Source of the DNA: Zooshikella sp050749885 | GTDB taxonomy: Bacteria > Pseudomonadota > Gammaproteobacteria > Pseudomonadales > Zooshikellaceae | Direction: 5' to 3' | Length of the DNA: 64,000 nucleotides | Assembly: GCF_050749885.1 (NCBI RefSeq) | Contig: NZ_JBOIUB010000017.1 | Location: forward strand, 1-64,000 | Part shown: in pieces, positions 34,680 to 44,244 of the stretch | How positions within the stretch are numbered: position 1 is the stretch's first letter | Layout: every line of letters starts with the position of its first letter | The notes under the pieces: model-generated | The model's database searches: none | The model's input: only the letters and a program-made list of their open reading frames with translations | What the model was told of the DNA's origin: nothing | Made by a program: the position numbers and the translations under genes

Positions 34680-35528
34680 CTAACTGATAAAGCGACCATG
34701 CTTACGAAGCTGCCCAGGTGTCTGCCCTGTCTTTTGCTTTAAGGCATGCGTTAAAGCACTCTGGCTGGAAAATCCTGTTTGCTGAGCAATTTCAATTAAT
34801 GATAAGGATGTTGAAATGAGTAATTCTTGGGCACGTTTAATACGCAATTGAGTAACATATTGGTGGGGGGTTAACCCTGACTGAGCCTTGAATACAGCAT
34901 GAAAATGGCTGGGACTCAAGCAGGCTTGTCCTGCTAACTGGGTAATTGCAATTTTTTGGTGTAAATGACGCTCTACGTAACGTTCAAGCCGGCAAAAATC
35001 GAGTGGTGCATCACATGGTTTATCGTTAGAAGTTCCTGCTAGCTTAGCAGGGTCATATTGAGTCCAGGGACCAGCGCATACATTAACTTCAGCAATAGAC
35101 TGAATCCTTTCACCAACAACCAACATGAAGCTAACCGCTAAATGCTGAGCCAACACGGTGTTATGTGGAAAACGCTGTATTTCGCTTACAGCAATATGAA
35201 TGAATTGGCGTAATTCAGGATCAAGCTCAAAATAACCTGGTTGATTAAACAAGCTCTCAACAATTTCAGGCGCAATAATAGCGGGCGTGAACTCTAGCGG
35301 AATATTTACAACCCATATACGGTTTTCACCACAGCCACAGAAGTAATGAGGACAGTCGGAGGGAACCAGGCAGCCATTACCTGAATCAACCCAATTTCCC
35401 TTGCCTGCAATTTCAAACTCTGTTGTGCCTTCAAGACCAACAACAAGCTGATGGAAAGAATGCTGATGCCGCTTACTGTGTTGCGGCAAGCTCATGACTT
35501 CGACTGCATGCATTGTGCTACACCCCAT
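34680..35528 (-). CDS. AraC-family regulator, probably of proline use (PruR-like)
   Basis: A 282-residue protein. The N-terminal cupin part contains SKRHQHSFHQLVVGLEG and GNGCLVPSDCPHYFCG. The C-terminal AraC domain has the two helix-turn-helix units IAITQLAGQACLSPSHFHAV and LIEIAQQTGFSSQSALTHA with TPGQLRKH. In Pseudomonas an AraC regulator, PruR, sits beside putAP and activates it; the same gene neighbourhood here, with a PutA that lacks a DNA-binding domain, supports that role by inference. Start from the ATG at 35528; MHAVEV at 35513 is an alternative. Confidence 0.85.
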   Translation of the reverse strand: MGCSTMHAVEVMSLPQHSKRHQHSFHQLVVGLEGTTEFEIAGKGNWVDSGNGCLVPSDCPHYFCGCGENRIWVVNIPLEFTPAIIAPEIVESLFNQPGYFELDPELRQFIHIAVSEIQRFPHNTVLAQHLAVSFMLVVGERIQSIAEVNVCAGPWTQYDPAKLAGTSNDKPCDAPLDFCRLERYVERHLHQKIAITQLAGQACLSPSHFHAVFKAQSGLTPHQYVTQLRIKRAQELLISTSLSLIEIAQQTGFSSQSALTHALKQKTGQTPGQLRKHGRFIS

Positions 35529-35653
35529 GCAAAATGAGGACTATTTTTCTTGTACGTTTATTCTGGGCGAGGATAGCTTGCAGCACAATACATTGCAATG
35601 TATGGATTTCAGCAAAGTAAAGCAATCCACATCATTACAGGACAAATCAGCAG

Positions 35654-35926
35654 TTAGTCATCACCTTTATTAATCATACGCAACCCAAAACCATTGTCCG
35701 TGTGACGAACGACTTCCATTTGTAAACGAGGGGCATCTCCACCAGGTAAGCCAACGACCTGAATGTCTACCAGAGTTCCCACTTCAGGGAAAAAGTCGTC
35801 TGCAAGAAGAAACACACCACCATCAGAAATATCTTGGGTTTTTAAACGCTTAGAATCACCCTCTGGCACGGTCACTTCAACGACAAACGTTACTTTAGTT
35901 CGGTCAGTACGCCGTTTTTCCGTCAT
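35654..35926 (-). CDS. PilZ-domain protein
   Basis: A 90-residue single PilZ domain. The c-di-GMP-binding motifs are present: RRTDR at the N-terminus (RxxxR) and DISDGG (D/NxSxxG), followed by VFLLADDFFPEVGT. The start MTEKRRTDRTK at 35926 was preferred to the upstream in-frame 35950. It probably acts as a c-di-GMP-responsive adaptor; the partner is unknown. Confidence 0.88.
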   Translation of the reverse strand: MTEKRRTDRTKVTFVVEVTVPEGDSKRLKTQDISDGGVFLLADDFFPEVGTLVDIQVVGLPGGDAPRLQMEVVRHTDNGFGLRMINKGDD

Positions 35927-35991
35927 AGGTTTAAGGAGACTTGAATACAATTACTCAATAGCTAAGCACAAGCCCTGCCATATCTCCAGTT

Positions 35992-36483
35992 TTAGCGCCA
36001 CTTATTTATAAGCAAATCGGTAATAGGTAACAAGCCTTCAGCATCCTGCTGATCAAAACGAGCTAAGCTTGGACTATCAATATCTAATACTCCTCGACAG
36101 TTTCCCTGTTTATCAAACAAAGGGATTACCAACTCACTCAGTGAAGCACTGTCACAGGCAATATGACCAGGAAACTGATGAACATCTGTAACAATTTGGG
36201 TAGCTGCTTTTGCTACTGCAGTGCCACACACCCCCTGTCCAATAGTTATTCGATTACAAGCAGGCTTACCCTGAAAAGGCCCCAAAACCAGCATATTCTC
36301 TGACAAAAGATAAAAACCAGCCCAGTTAATATCCTCTAACTGCCAAAACAATAAACTGCTCAGATTGGCGAGTGATGATATTAAATCATCATCGTCCTCC
36401 AACAACCCTGCAGCCATAAGCTGCAGGTCACTATAAAAAGTGGGTTTATGTTCATTAGACAGGCTATCTGTTATCTCAAGCAT
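35992..36483 (-). CDS. msrC: free methionine-(R)-sulfoxide reductase (GAF domain)
   Basis: A 163-residue GAF-domain enzyme. Conserved blocks: NWAGFYLL, LVLGPFQGKPACNRI, GQGVCGTAVA, QIVTDVHQFPGHIACDSAS and RGVLDIDSPSLARF. The three cysteines in ACNRI, GVCG and ACDS match the catalytic/resolving set of fRMsr. It reduces free methionine-R-sulfoxide. The start is the second ATG (36483) or the one at 36489. Eleven to eighteen bases separate it from the DAHP synthase gene upstream, so they are likely co-transcribed. Confidence 0.88.
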   Translation of the reverse strand: MLEITDSLSNEHKPTFYSDLQLMAAGLLEDDDDLISSLANLSSLLFWQLEDINWAGFYLLSENMLVLGPFQGKPACNRITIGQGVCGTAVAKAATQIVTDVHQFPGHIACDSASLSELVIPLFDKQGNCRGVLDIDSPSLARFDQQDAEGLLPITDLLINKWR

Positions 36484-36501
36484 TAGCACTCCTGTTGCAA
36501 T

Positions 36502-37875
36502 TTACTTTTGTGAGCCATTGAGATAGTACTGCCGGCATTCTTTCAGTGTCTCTGAAATAAGAAAGGCTAACTCCAACGACTGATCTGCATTTAACCGAGG
36601 ATCACAGTGTGTATGGTAACGGTCACACAAACGGTCTTCAGTAATCGCTTGAGCCCCACCAATACACTCCGTGACATTCTGTCCTGTCATTTCAAAGTGT
36701 ACGCCACCGGCATAAGTACCTTCAGCCTGGTGTGCAGCAAAGAAGTGTTTAACTTCAGCCAAAATATCATCAAATGCACGTGTTTTGTAACCCGTTCCAG
36801 CTTTGATCGTATTACCATGCATAGGATCACAGCTCCACAACACCTGCTTTCCTTCTTTTTTCACCGCTTGAATAAGTCGTGGTAAATTCTTTTCTACTAA
36901 ACCTGCCCCCATACGTACAATGACATTAATCCGGCCAGGCTCATTAGTTGGGTTTAATGAATCCAGTAACGTTATCAAATCGTCAGTATTCGTTGTGGGA
37001 CCTGCTTTTATACCAATAGGATTGTGCACTCCACGCAAAAACTCTACATGAGCACCATCTACCTGGCGGGTCCGATCCCCAATCCACAACATATGTGCTG
37101 AGCAATCATACCAGTCCCCTGTTAGGCTATCCTGACGGGTAAGTGCTTCTTCATAATTTAACAAAAGCGCTTCATGTGATGTATAAAAATCTGTTTCGCG
37201 AATAGACGATGTATTATTGGCGGTAATGCCACAAGCGGCCATAAAAGCTAATGCTTCATCAATCCGGTCAGCAAGATGCTGGTAACGTTCGCCCTGACCA
37301 CTATTCGCTAAAAATCCTAAGTTCCAACGATGTACCTGGTGTAAATCCGCTAAACCTCCTTGGGCAAAGGCGCGTAATAAATTCAACGTTGCAGCAGACT
37401 GGTTATAGGCACGCACTAAGCGTTGAGGATCAGGTGTTCTGGCTTCCGCGGTAAAATCAATACAATTGATAATATCACCACGGTAACTTGGCAGCTCTAC
37501 ACCATTAACCACTTCATTATCAGTAGACCGAGGTTTGGCAAACTGGCCTGCAAGCCGCCCTACTTTAACCACGGGGCAAGCGGCTGCAAACGTCAGTACC
37601 ACCGCCATTTGCAACATCACTTTAAAGGTATCTCGAATATTGGTTGCATTAAACTCCGCAAAACTCTCTGCACAATCACCACCTTGTAGCAAAAATGCTT
37701 TACCAGCGGTTACATCGGCAAAATGCTGACGTAATTGTCGTACTTCACCTGCAAATACTAATGGTGGCATTTGAGCCAAATTTTGCTCAACCAATTTAAG
37801 TGTATTTTGATCAGGGTACGTTGGTTGTTGCTGGATAGGGAAATTTCTCCATCCGGAGGGAGTCCACTGCTTCAT
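36502..37875 (-). CDS. class II 3-deoxy-7-phosphoheptulonate synthase
   Basis: A 457-residue plant/actinobacterial-type (class II) DAHP synthase, the first step of the shikimate pathway. Clear blocks: WTPSGWRNFPIQQQPTYPD, FLLQGGDCAESFAEF, KVGRLAGQFAKPRS, PSYRGDIINC, HMLWIGDRTRQVDGAHVEF, NPIGIKAGPTT, LWSCDPMHGNTI and GGVHFEMTGQNVTECIGG. The N-terminal extension for tetramer allostery is short. It supplies chorismate, which MenF in this window consumes. Co-directional with msrC. Confidence 0.94.
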   Translation of the reverse strand: MKQWTPSGWRNFPIQQQPTYPDQNTLKLVEQNLAQMPPLVFAGEVRQLRQHFADVTAGKAFLLQGGDCAESFAEFNATNIRDTFKVMLQMAVVLTFAAACPVVKVGRLAGQFAKPRSTDNEVVNGVELPSYRGDIINCIDFTAEARTPDPQRLVRAYNQSAATLNLLRAFAQGGLADLHQVHRWNLGFLANSGQGERYQHLADRIDEALAFMAACGITANNTSSIRETDFYTSHEALLLNYEEALTRQDSLTGDWYDCSAHMLWIGDRTRQVDGAHVEFLRGVHNPIGIKAGPTTNTDDLITLLDSLNPTNEPGRINVIVRMGAGLVEKNLPRLIQAVKKEGKQVLWSCDPMHGNTIKAGTGYKTRAFDDILAEVKHFFAAHQAEGTYAGGVHFEMTGQNVTECIGGAQAITEDRLCDRYHTHCDPRLNADQSLELAFLISETLKECRQYYLNGSQK

Positions 37876-38301
37876 AAATAGTTACTTGCTCACTCAGATT
37901 GCAATCATAATCCAATAATCAATTTTCATAGCAAAAAATGGTTCACTACAAACAGTCATGCAAATGAAAGTATATCAACAAAACACAGCTTAAGATGATT
38001 ACGCCAAGTTTTGTGTATTTTACCCAACATGAGTTAGTACACAGGGTAAATATTAATGACTGCTCGCATCATAATGATTCTTCGCCAAGGGTATACTCTA
38101 CAATAGAGCATAGTGATAAGTGAACCCAGAGTATGCAAGGTTAATCCATTCTTTTACAAATACATCAAAAACTCAGCATTTTGACTTTGCAGGCATACAC
38201 TCAAAGTTGAAGTTCCAGCAGTGCATAAAAAAGCAATCTGATTATTTATTAACCAGTATATTCTTGAATTTAAACCAGCCATATTGTCAATCGAGCACAT
38301 A
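37876..38301. other. intergenic region without visible gene
   Basis: About 425 AT-rich bases upstream of the DAHP synthase, containing its promoter. Overlapping short frames near 38120-38366 do not look like proteins. Nothing else is recognised. Confidence 0.4.
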
Positions 38302-38748
38302 TTAATGAGCAGAAGGTGTAGATGAGGCGTCATAGACGAGCGTCGCTGCTTCTTTCTGCAAAACAAGCTTATACCCTCTACCGAGTATTTTGGGCTTAAT
38401 TGTTAGTGAATAATTTAAATTACCTTGATAATGCAGCATAAGTTTAGTGTCAGAAACCGACCAGTGCGCCTTAAGTAGAAAGGTTTCGTACCACATTTGG
38501 AGATATTTTTTGGCAAGTACTCTGTAGTTCAGATCTAATAGAATAAACACATTCGACTCTTCAAAAGGACAGTCAAACGATGTCACAAGCAAATAACCCA
38601 CAGAGGTTTTATATTGTGCTTCTATACAATAGCCAGGTATAACCGTGTTTGTATTATGATCATTAATATATAAAGCACTCCCTTTTCGCACGTCATCATA
38701 AGCATCTTTAGGAAAACCAATAAGCTTAAAGCTGTCTGTTTGTTTCAT
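38302..38748 (-). CDS. hypothetical protein
   Basis: A 148-residue protein starting MKQTDSFKLIGFPKDAYDDV, with alternating beta-like strands (GYLLVTSFDCPFEESNVFIL, YSLTIKPKILGRGYKLVL) and no signal peptide. Family not recognised. It lies 58 bases downstream of a lipoprotein gene on the same strand. Confidence 0.55.
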   Translation of the reverse strand: MKQTDSFKLIGFPKDAYDDVRKGSALYINDHNTNTVIPGYCIEAQYKTSVGYLLVTSFDCPFEESNVFILLDLNYRVLAKKYLQMWYETFLLKAHWSVSDTKLMLHYQGNLNYSLTIKPKILGRGYKLVLQKEAATLVYDASSTPSAH

Positions 38749-38806
38749 TAGCAGTAGCCTAGTCGTGTTTTCTAATGAGTTGCGAAAAGGGTAATTCTTA
38801 AATCTG

Positions 38807-39403
38807 TTACAACTGATTGATCAAGGCATCAGCTCGCCCGTTAACTTCAGCAATCAATGCTCGGTTATTCCTAGCTTGCATAACCTTATTACAAGGTAAG
38901 TGCTCACCATAAATTATCACAAAGCTTCTACGTTGTTTAGGGGGCAAAACTTTGCGATAAATTTTAGTGATGAAACAAATTTTCATATTTCTTTTTTGAT
39001 CAAATTTGTTTTCTACTTTAAATGCTGTCTTCATATTTAAGCCTTTCACATATGAATTCCCATGAGAAAACAACGTATTATTTTTTATATTTTCTAAAAA
39101 GTGTGAGTTAACACCCGCTTCTCTAAACTCAACAAACAACATTCTATGAGGTTTTGGCTGTTTATTCTGTTCAAAAAAGCTAAACCATTCCCTGTCATTC
39201 TGTGATCCACCAAACTTATTTTGATATTCTGCAAATTCTTTACCAGAAGCGGAGTCTGTTAATTTAAATGACTGAGGTATGTTCAACCTGATTGCGGGTG
39301 AGCCACTTGACACCAAGACATTATTATTAAGGGTACGCTTTACATTAACCCCACACCCCGAAAATACAACGGATAAAATAACTAGCAAGAAGGTTCTGCT
39401 CAT
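38807..39403 (-). CDS. lipoprotein of unknown function
   Basis: A 198-residue protein with a lipoprotein signal: MSRTFLLVILSVVFSGCGVN, where FSGC is the lipobox and Cys17 would be lipidated. The mature part is basic and contains LNIPQSFKLTDSASGKEF. No domain recognised. Probably attached to the outer membrane. Confidence 0.65.
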   Translation of the reverse strand: MSRTFLLVILSVVFSGCGVNVKRTLNNNVLVSSGSPAIRLNIPQSFKLTDSASGKEFAEYQNKFGGSQNDREWFSFFEQNKQPKPHRMLFVEFREAGVNSHFLENIKNNTLFSHGNSYVKGLNMKTAFKVENKFDQKRNMKICFITKIYRKVLPPKQRRSFVIIYGEHLPCNKVMQARNNRALIAEVNGRADALINQL

Positions 39404-39692
39404 AATTCACCTATATTGAATTATTGTTATCATTGGTATAAATGCCCTAATTAACAGCAAGTGCTTATTTATAGGGCATGTTCACACTAGGAGTTAGGAG
39501 CTTATACGATTCAAAATGACGCGAGAAGAACCCTGTTAACAGAATCTAATATACACCTTTCACAGATGAGTTTTATGCACGCTGTTCTTTACGTTTATCC
39601 TGATAGACCTCTAGATTAATAATGATATCCGCTGTTTTATCATTTCAACGCCACCATTTCTGGATGTCTGATCTTTTACTGCGGATTCCCCC

Positions 39693-40385
39693 TTAAGATA
39701 ATGCTGTTTTTACTGCAAAATCAGCATGAATTTGTGTGGTATCAAATAACGAAACGTGTGTATCGGACTGATTGACAAGCAAGCCAATCTCAGTACACCC
39801 CAGGATAACCCCTTCAGCACCTTGCGCTTTCAAATCATCAATAATTCGTAAAAAAGCCTTTTTAGATACCTCTGTTACCTTTCCTTGACACAGCTCTTGA
39901 TAGATAACCTGATGCACAATTTGTCTATCATGATCATTAGGCACCAATACATTTAACCCATGTTTTTCATACAAACGTCCTTTATAAAAATCATCTTCCA
40001 TTGTAAAAGCAGTACCAAGCAAACCAACCTTTTTAATGCCCTGAGTGATGAGTGCTTGTGCAGTTGCATCGGCGATATGAAGTAATGGGATGGATACTTT
40101 TTCCTCTATGTAGGGTGCCACTTTATGCATAGTATTAGTACAAATTAAAATGAAATCAGCACCTGCAGATTCAAGGCGTAAAGCCTTTTCCGCAAGAAAA
40201 TGCGCTGCTTCATCCCAATTACCTGCATGTTGCAACTTTTCCAATGGAGCAAAATCAATACTATATAAAATAATTTTTGCCGAGTGCAACCCACCAAGTT
40301 TTTGCTTAACGCCTTTATTGAGTAGCTGATAATATGTAGCAGTACTTTCCCAACTCATTCCTCCCAACAGCCCAATCGTTTTCAT
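39693..40385 (-). CDS. aspartate/glutamate racemase-family protein
   Basis: A 230-residue cofactor-independent racemase fold. Start MKTIGLLGGMSWESTATYY is the YgeA/RacX family signature. The two catalytic regions are visible as FILICTNTMHKVA and VILGCTEIGLLV, each with its Cys-Thr pair, so the protein should be active. Substrate could be Asp, Glu or a broader set of amino acids. The upstream in-frame Met at 40397 adds only four residues. Stands alone. Confidence 0.88.
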   Translation of the reverse strand: MKTIGLLGGMSWESTATYYQLLNKGVKQKLGGLHSAKIILYSIDFAPLEKLQHAGNWDEAAHFLAEKALRLESAGADFILICTNTMHKVAPYIEEKVSIPLLHIADATAQALITQGIKKVGLLGTAFTMEDDFYKGRLYEKHGLNVLVPNDHDRQIVHQVIYQELCQGKVTEVSKKAFLRIIDDLKAQGAEGVILGCTEIGLLVNQSDTHVSLFDTTQIHADFAVKTALS

Positions 40386-40484
40386 CACACAAATCACCTA
40401 TTTAAAACATATTTTTTAAAAGAAGATAAAAACTGACAAATAAGTAAAAAAACAAAAAATATTTATAACCTGTTAGGTCCTAAG

Positions 40485-40820
40485 TTATATTCCTTCTTCT
40501 GCAATTGACCGATCAACTTGAATAAACTCGACAGGAGCACCGTTTTCTTCAATAAAAGCAACTAAAACCCCTGGGCTAGGGCTATTAGGTTTAATAATTA
40601 CATTTTTTCCTTCAATAGCAGCTTTCAGATCTTCAACTTCAAAAGCTACATGGAGCAATTCTTTCACTATGTCAGGAAAATCAGCATCGTCATCATACCT
40701 TACCCACTCAATGCCATACTCATTCTTACCATATCCACTCACATACATTTTTAAGTGAGGTAAATACCTTTCATCAGGTAATTTTTTCTTAGTGGGAATA
40801 CCTAAATGATGATATTTCAT
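40485..40820 (-). CDS. VOC/glyoxalase-like protein
   Basis: A 111-residue protein with the vicinal-oxygen-chelate look: MKYHHLGIPTKKK at the start (His as possible metal ligand), LLHVAFEVEDLKAAIEG in the middle and GAPVEFIQVD at the end with Glu. Function and substrate are unknown. Confidence 0.65.
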   Translation of the reverse strand: MKYHHLGIPTKKKLPDERYLPHLKMYVSGYGKNEYGIEWVRYDDDADFPDIVKELLHVAFEVEDLKAAIEGKNVIIKPNSPSPGVLVAFIEENGAPVEFIQVDRSIAEEGI

Positions 40821-40989
40821 AAAAATAACATTCCTGTTAATCGTTACTACTCATATATTTAGCTATAAAAATGTCTCTTAAACGTAGCACTTATCCAAAC
40901 GAGCGACTCTCGTTGTATTGTACAAAAATTATTAACTCACCTCCATTCACAATGGCTAAAAACAATTATTTTTCAGTCCCATATCACCA

Positions 40990-41403
40990 TTAACGACTGT
41001 TAACAAAATAACCAACTATCGTCATAGCAACAATTAATACGACAAATACAAGGCCACCATATATTAAGCCAACTCTTCGTGCTTTATGGTAACGACCAAT
41101 CAACGCATAGCGTTCATCTAGTGACAGGGTTTTAAGACAATGTGGGCATTTTGCCTGATAGACATACATTTGTAGCGCACAATGTGGACATGAAGATGTT
41201 TTGTGTTTAAAAATACTCCATCCACCCCATACTGACACATCTATAATACTCAAAGAAGGTTTTTTAGGTTCTTGAGTTAAGGACTCTTTCCAGCCATCAA
41301 TCAGCCAAGCATCATCAACTGCAGGACAACCGCATACCTGACAAAAATCATCACCGGCTGAGTTAACCGATTGACATGCTGAGCAAATCCACTGGTACTT
41401 CAT
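40990..41403 (-). CDS. double zinc-ribbon membrane protein
   Basis: A 137-residue protein. A RanBP2-like zinc finger opens it (WICSACQSVNSAGDDFCQVC), a second ribbon follows (SCPHCALQMYVYQAKCPHC), and one membrane helix closes it (GLIYGGLVFVVLIVAMTIVG). It is likely an inner-membrane protein with cytoplasmic metal-binding domains. Partner unknown. Confidence 0.7.
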   Translation of the reverse strand: MKYQWICSACQSVNSAGDDFCQVCGCPAVDDAWLIDGWKESLTQEPKKPSLSIIDVSVWGGWSIFKHKTSSCPHCALQMYVYQAKCPHCLKTLSLDERYALIGRYHKARRVGLIYGGLVFVVLIVAMTIVGYFVNSR

Positions 41404-41644
41404 AACCCTTATTTATATCTCATCAAGTCATACACTATTACCATAGTCTCTCATACAAGGTAAACCCAAACGTTCTCCTTAATAAAGTATACACATTACA
41501 TTTCTAGTTTTTGCATCATTACATAACTTAAAATAATTAAGCTAAGCAATATTTTTGAAAGACATAGACCAACTTTCGAGTCATGTTTAATCGCTTCTTA
41601 TAAATAAGCAGTTAAGTATGACTCGACTTTATTGAAATTATCGA

Positions 41645-41908
41645 TCAAACTACCGCAGAACGAATAGTACGTTTCATTTTAACGGGTGCTAATTCGCGAA
41701 TATCATACTGTTTTGCCAACTGCATAATTAATAATTGCAGGGATCGCTGACTACTGACTGCTAAATCAATTTGATAGTAACGTTCATTATGGTCCAGTTT
41801 TGCTGAAAAGTTAGTTATTTCGAAGCCTCGAACACGGCTGGTATTAAGAATACGTTCTAAGCATCCTGGGGTATTGCGAGCGACTAAATGTAAATTAAAC
41901 TGTGGCAT
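41645..41908 (-). CDS. ilvM: acetolactate synthase II small subunit
   Basis: An 87-residue ACT-domain protein: MPQFNLHLVARNTPGCLERI, then RGFEITNFSAKLD. Length and sequence fit IlvM, the short regulatory subunit of acetohydroxyacid synthase II in branched-chain amino acid synthesis. It overlaps the 3' end of ilvG by 14 bases, as in enterobacteria. Confidence 0.9.
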   Translation of the reverse strand: MPQFNLHLVARNTPGCLERILNTSRVRGFEITNFSAKLDHNERYYQIDLAVSSQRSLQLLIMQLAKQYDIRELAPVKMKRTIRSAVV

Positions 41909-43553
41909 TTTTCGTACACTCCATCATTTCCGAATTTGCAGCACCAGGGGGAACCAGTGGCCAGACATTTTCCTGAGGGTCAATTTCTACATGCAACAAG
42001 AATGCACTCTGTGCATTTATTAATTCTTGTAATGCATTTTTTATTTGATTTTTATGTTTGATATGAAGGGCGGGGATATTAAAGGCATTGGCTACAGCAA
42101 CAAAGTCGGGATTATCATTCAACTCTACCGAGCTATACCGTTCCGTAAAAAATAGCTCTTGCCACTGTTTAACCATCCCTAAACGATGATTATCAAAAAT
42201 AATTATTTTAATGGGTAATCGATAACGATTTATCGTGGCTAGCTCCTGTATGTTCATCATAATCGAGCCATCGCCAGATAAACAAACTACACAACTATCA
42301 GGGTTAGCAAACTGAGCACCTATCGCCGCAGGCAAGCCAAACCCCATCGTCCCCAACCCACCACTTGAAAGATGTTGTCTAGGATGGGGAACGGGATAAT
42401 GCTGAGCAACCCACATTTGATGCTGACCAACATCCGTCGTAATAATAGTCTTACTAGGGGCTGTATCCCCCAATTCTTTAATGAGTGCTGGCGCATAAAT
42501 GCTGTCCCCTGGATGATCATAGCGCCAACTGTGGGTTTGTCTTAATGCTTGGCAATGTTGTTGCCAAGAACCAATATCCAATTGTTGTGATAATGCTTTA
42601 AGACTATGCTTTAAATCACCATGTAAAATAATATCAGGTTGACGCAGTTTACCGAACTCTGCAGCATCAATATCCAAGTGAATGACTTTAGCCTCTGGAG
42701 CAAAAGTATCGAGCTTTCCTGTTACACGGTCATCAAATCTTGCTCCAACACAAATCAGTAAATCACAGCCTTGCACCGCTAAGTTTGCAGCTTTGGTTCC
42801 ATGCATACCCAGCATCCCCAAATAATTAGGGTTTTGTTCAGTGTCATTCCCCAAACCTTTTAACGTGACAACGGAAGGGATACCCGTCTCTTGTGAAAAT
42901 GCCCTAAATGCTTCTACAGCATCGGCTAAAATTACGCCACCACCACTGTATAGAACAGGCCGTTGACTTTGAACAATTAACTGCTTAGCTTGACGAATTG
43001 ATTCATCACCGCAACAAACGGGATCATCAATATTCATTTGCAAATTTAGCGGTACAATTTGAGCTAATTGGATATCCTTTGGCACATCAATTAACACCGG
43101 TCCTGGTCGACCTGACTGAGCAATAATCATTGCTTCTTCAAGAATTCGTGGTAGCTCCCTTATATTTTTTACCAGGTAATTATGTTTCACGACAGGGATC
43201 GACATCCCCAGGATATCCACTTCCTGAAACGCATCAGTACCAATTAAAGGAGAAGCAACCTGGCCTGTAATACACAGTAATGGAATAGAATCCAGATAGG
43301 CATTGGCGATACCTGTTAGCAGGTTTGTAGCACCAGGCCCAGAAGTAGCAAGGCAAACCCCCAGTTTTCCTGAACTACGGGCATATGCCTCTGCCGCGAG
43401 AGCAGCACCTTGTTCATGACGGCACAGAATATGGTCAAGCTGACTGTCATATAGGGCATCATAGACGGGCATAATTGCTCCACCAGGATAACCGAACAGT
43501 GTTGAAACACCAGCCTGTTGTAATGCCTGAATAATATACTGTGCGCCATTCAT
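41895..43553 (-). CDS. ilvG: acetolactate synthase II large subunit
   Basis: A thiamine-diphosphate enzyme of 552 residues condensing pyruvate (or pyruvate and 2-oxobutyrate) in isoleucine/valine synthesis. Blocks: TLFGYPGGAIMPVYDALYD, LCRHEQGAALAAEAYARSS, LATSGPGATNLLTGIANAYL, MLGMHGTKAANLAVQ, GARFDDRVTGKL, SSGGLGTMGFGLPAAIGAQ and the ThDP motif GDGSIMMNIQELATINRY. Frame intact, unlike E. coli K-12. A leader peptide and terminator stand directly upstream, so it is controlled by attenuation. Confidence 0.95.
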   Translation of the reverse strand: MNGAQYIIQALQQAGVSTLFGYPGGAIMPVYDALYDSQLDHILCRHEQGAALAAEAYARSSGKLGVCLATSGPGATNLLTGIANAYLDSIPLLCITGQVASPLIGTDAFQEVDILGMSIPVVKHNYLVKNIRELPRILEEAMIIAQSGRPGPVLIDVPKDIQLAQIVPLNLQMNIDDPVCCGDESIRQAKQLIVQSQRPVLYSGGGVILADAVEAFRAFSQETGIPSVVTLKGLGNDTEQNPNYLGMLGMHGTKAANLAVQGCDLLICVGARFDDRVTGKLDTFAPEAKVIHLDIDAAEFGKLRQPDIILHGDLKHSLKALSQQLDIGSWQQHCQALRQTHSWRYDHPGDSIYAPALIKELGDTAPSKTIITTDVGQHQMWVAQHYPVPHPRQHLSSGGLGTMGFGLPAAIGAQFANPDSCVVCLSGDGSIMMNIQELATINRYRLPIKIIIFDNHRLGMVKQWQELFFTERYSSVELNDNPDFVAVANAFNIPALHIKHKNQIKNALQELINAQSAFLLHVEIDPQENVWPLVPPGAANSEMMECTKNATV

Positions 43554-43583
43554 GCTGTAATTACCGTTAAATATTATAAGCTG

Positions 43584-43623
43584 CCAAAAAAAAACCCCCG
43601 GGGTTTTGCCTCGGGGGTTTTTA
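43584..43623 (-). terminator. ilvGM attenuator terminator
   Basis: An 11-bp stem (AAAAACCCCCG / CGGGGGTTTTT, 43590-43600 and 43612-43622) with an 11-base loop, followed leftward by a run of T. It lies between the leader peptide stop and the ilvG start, about 30 bases upstream of ilvG, where an attenuator is expected. Confidence 0.9.
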
Positions 43624-43642
43624 GGTATCCTTTCTTTAGTAG

Positions 43643-43726
43643 CTATGCAGGAAAACCCCCTCGTTGGTGAATAATCACCACGAGTTTAATAATCTTAATG
43701 AGTTTACCTACAAATAAATCGTACAT
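43643..43726 (-). CDS. ilvL: ilvGM leader peptide
   Basis: A 27-codon frame, ATG at 43726 to TAG at 43643. Eleven of 27 residues are Leu, Ile or Val, concentrated in LFVGKLIKIIKLVVII. A TGGTGA/TCACCA hairpin (43665-43680) covers the Val-Val-Ile-Ile codons, and the terminator follows 20 bases after the stop. This is the arrangement of the enterobacterial ilvL attenuator: ribosome stalling at branched-chain codons would prevent the terminator. No strong ribosome-binding site is visible. Confidence 0.85.
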   Translation of the reverse strand: MYDLFVGKLIKIIKLVVIIHQRGGFPA

Positions 43727-44244
43727 ATCAAAAACTAATGTCATCAAAGTGTCTAAAATAGAGCTTCAAAAAAACAGTCTAAACTAAGCTCTATAGTTTT
43801 ATCAAAAAGTTATTGATGAATATTCCAAACTAACTCATCAACATTAAGCGGCACAAGCGTACTATATTTTCTTATCCCACTTATTAGAAACAGATCTACT
43901 ACTTATTGTAGTCTATTTGCACTGCCTGCATGAGCAACACTTAATTACTCCACATTCCTCTATGAACTTATCAATACACTTTACGAAATATGTGTGCATA
44001 CTCCATTCATTGACTTATGAGCATTTGCAGTGCTCAGCTATAATCAAATAACAGCATAGTTTGATGATGATTACAACCCAAAATTTTACTTTTCCTCATT
44101 AGTTGATTGAGTAAGACATCACCTTAGCCTTCTTCTAGACTATTTCTCACAACATAATCTGACTAGTGGCGATTTTTTAAACTGGCAGTGTGTGTACAGA
44201 TTATCTACACTTGTAATGTGAAACCTACATGCTGGAGGAGCGCA
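43727..44244. promoter_or_regulatory. ilv promoter region and spacer
   Basis: About 520 bases, AT-rich, between the ilv leader and the divergent YdcH-type gene. Both promoters must be here. No further gene or repeat is recognised. Confidence 0.4.
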
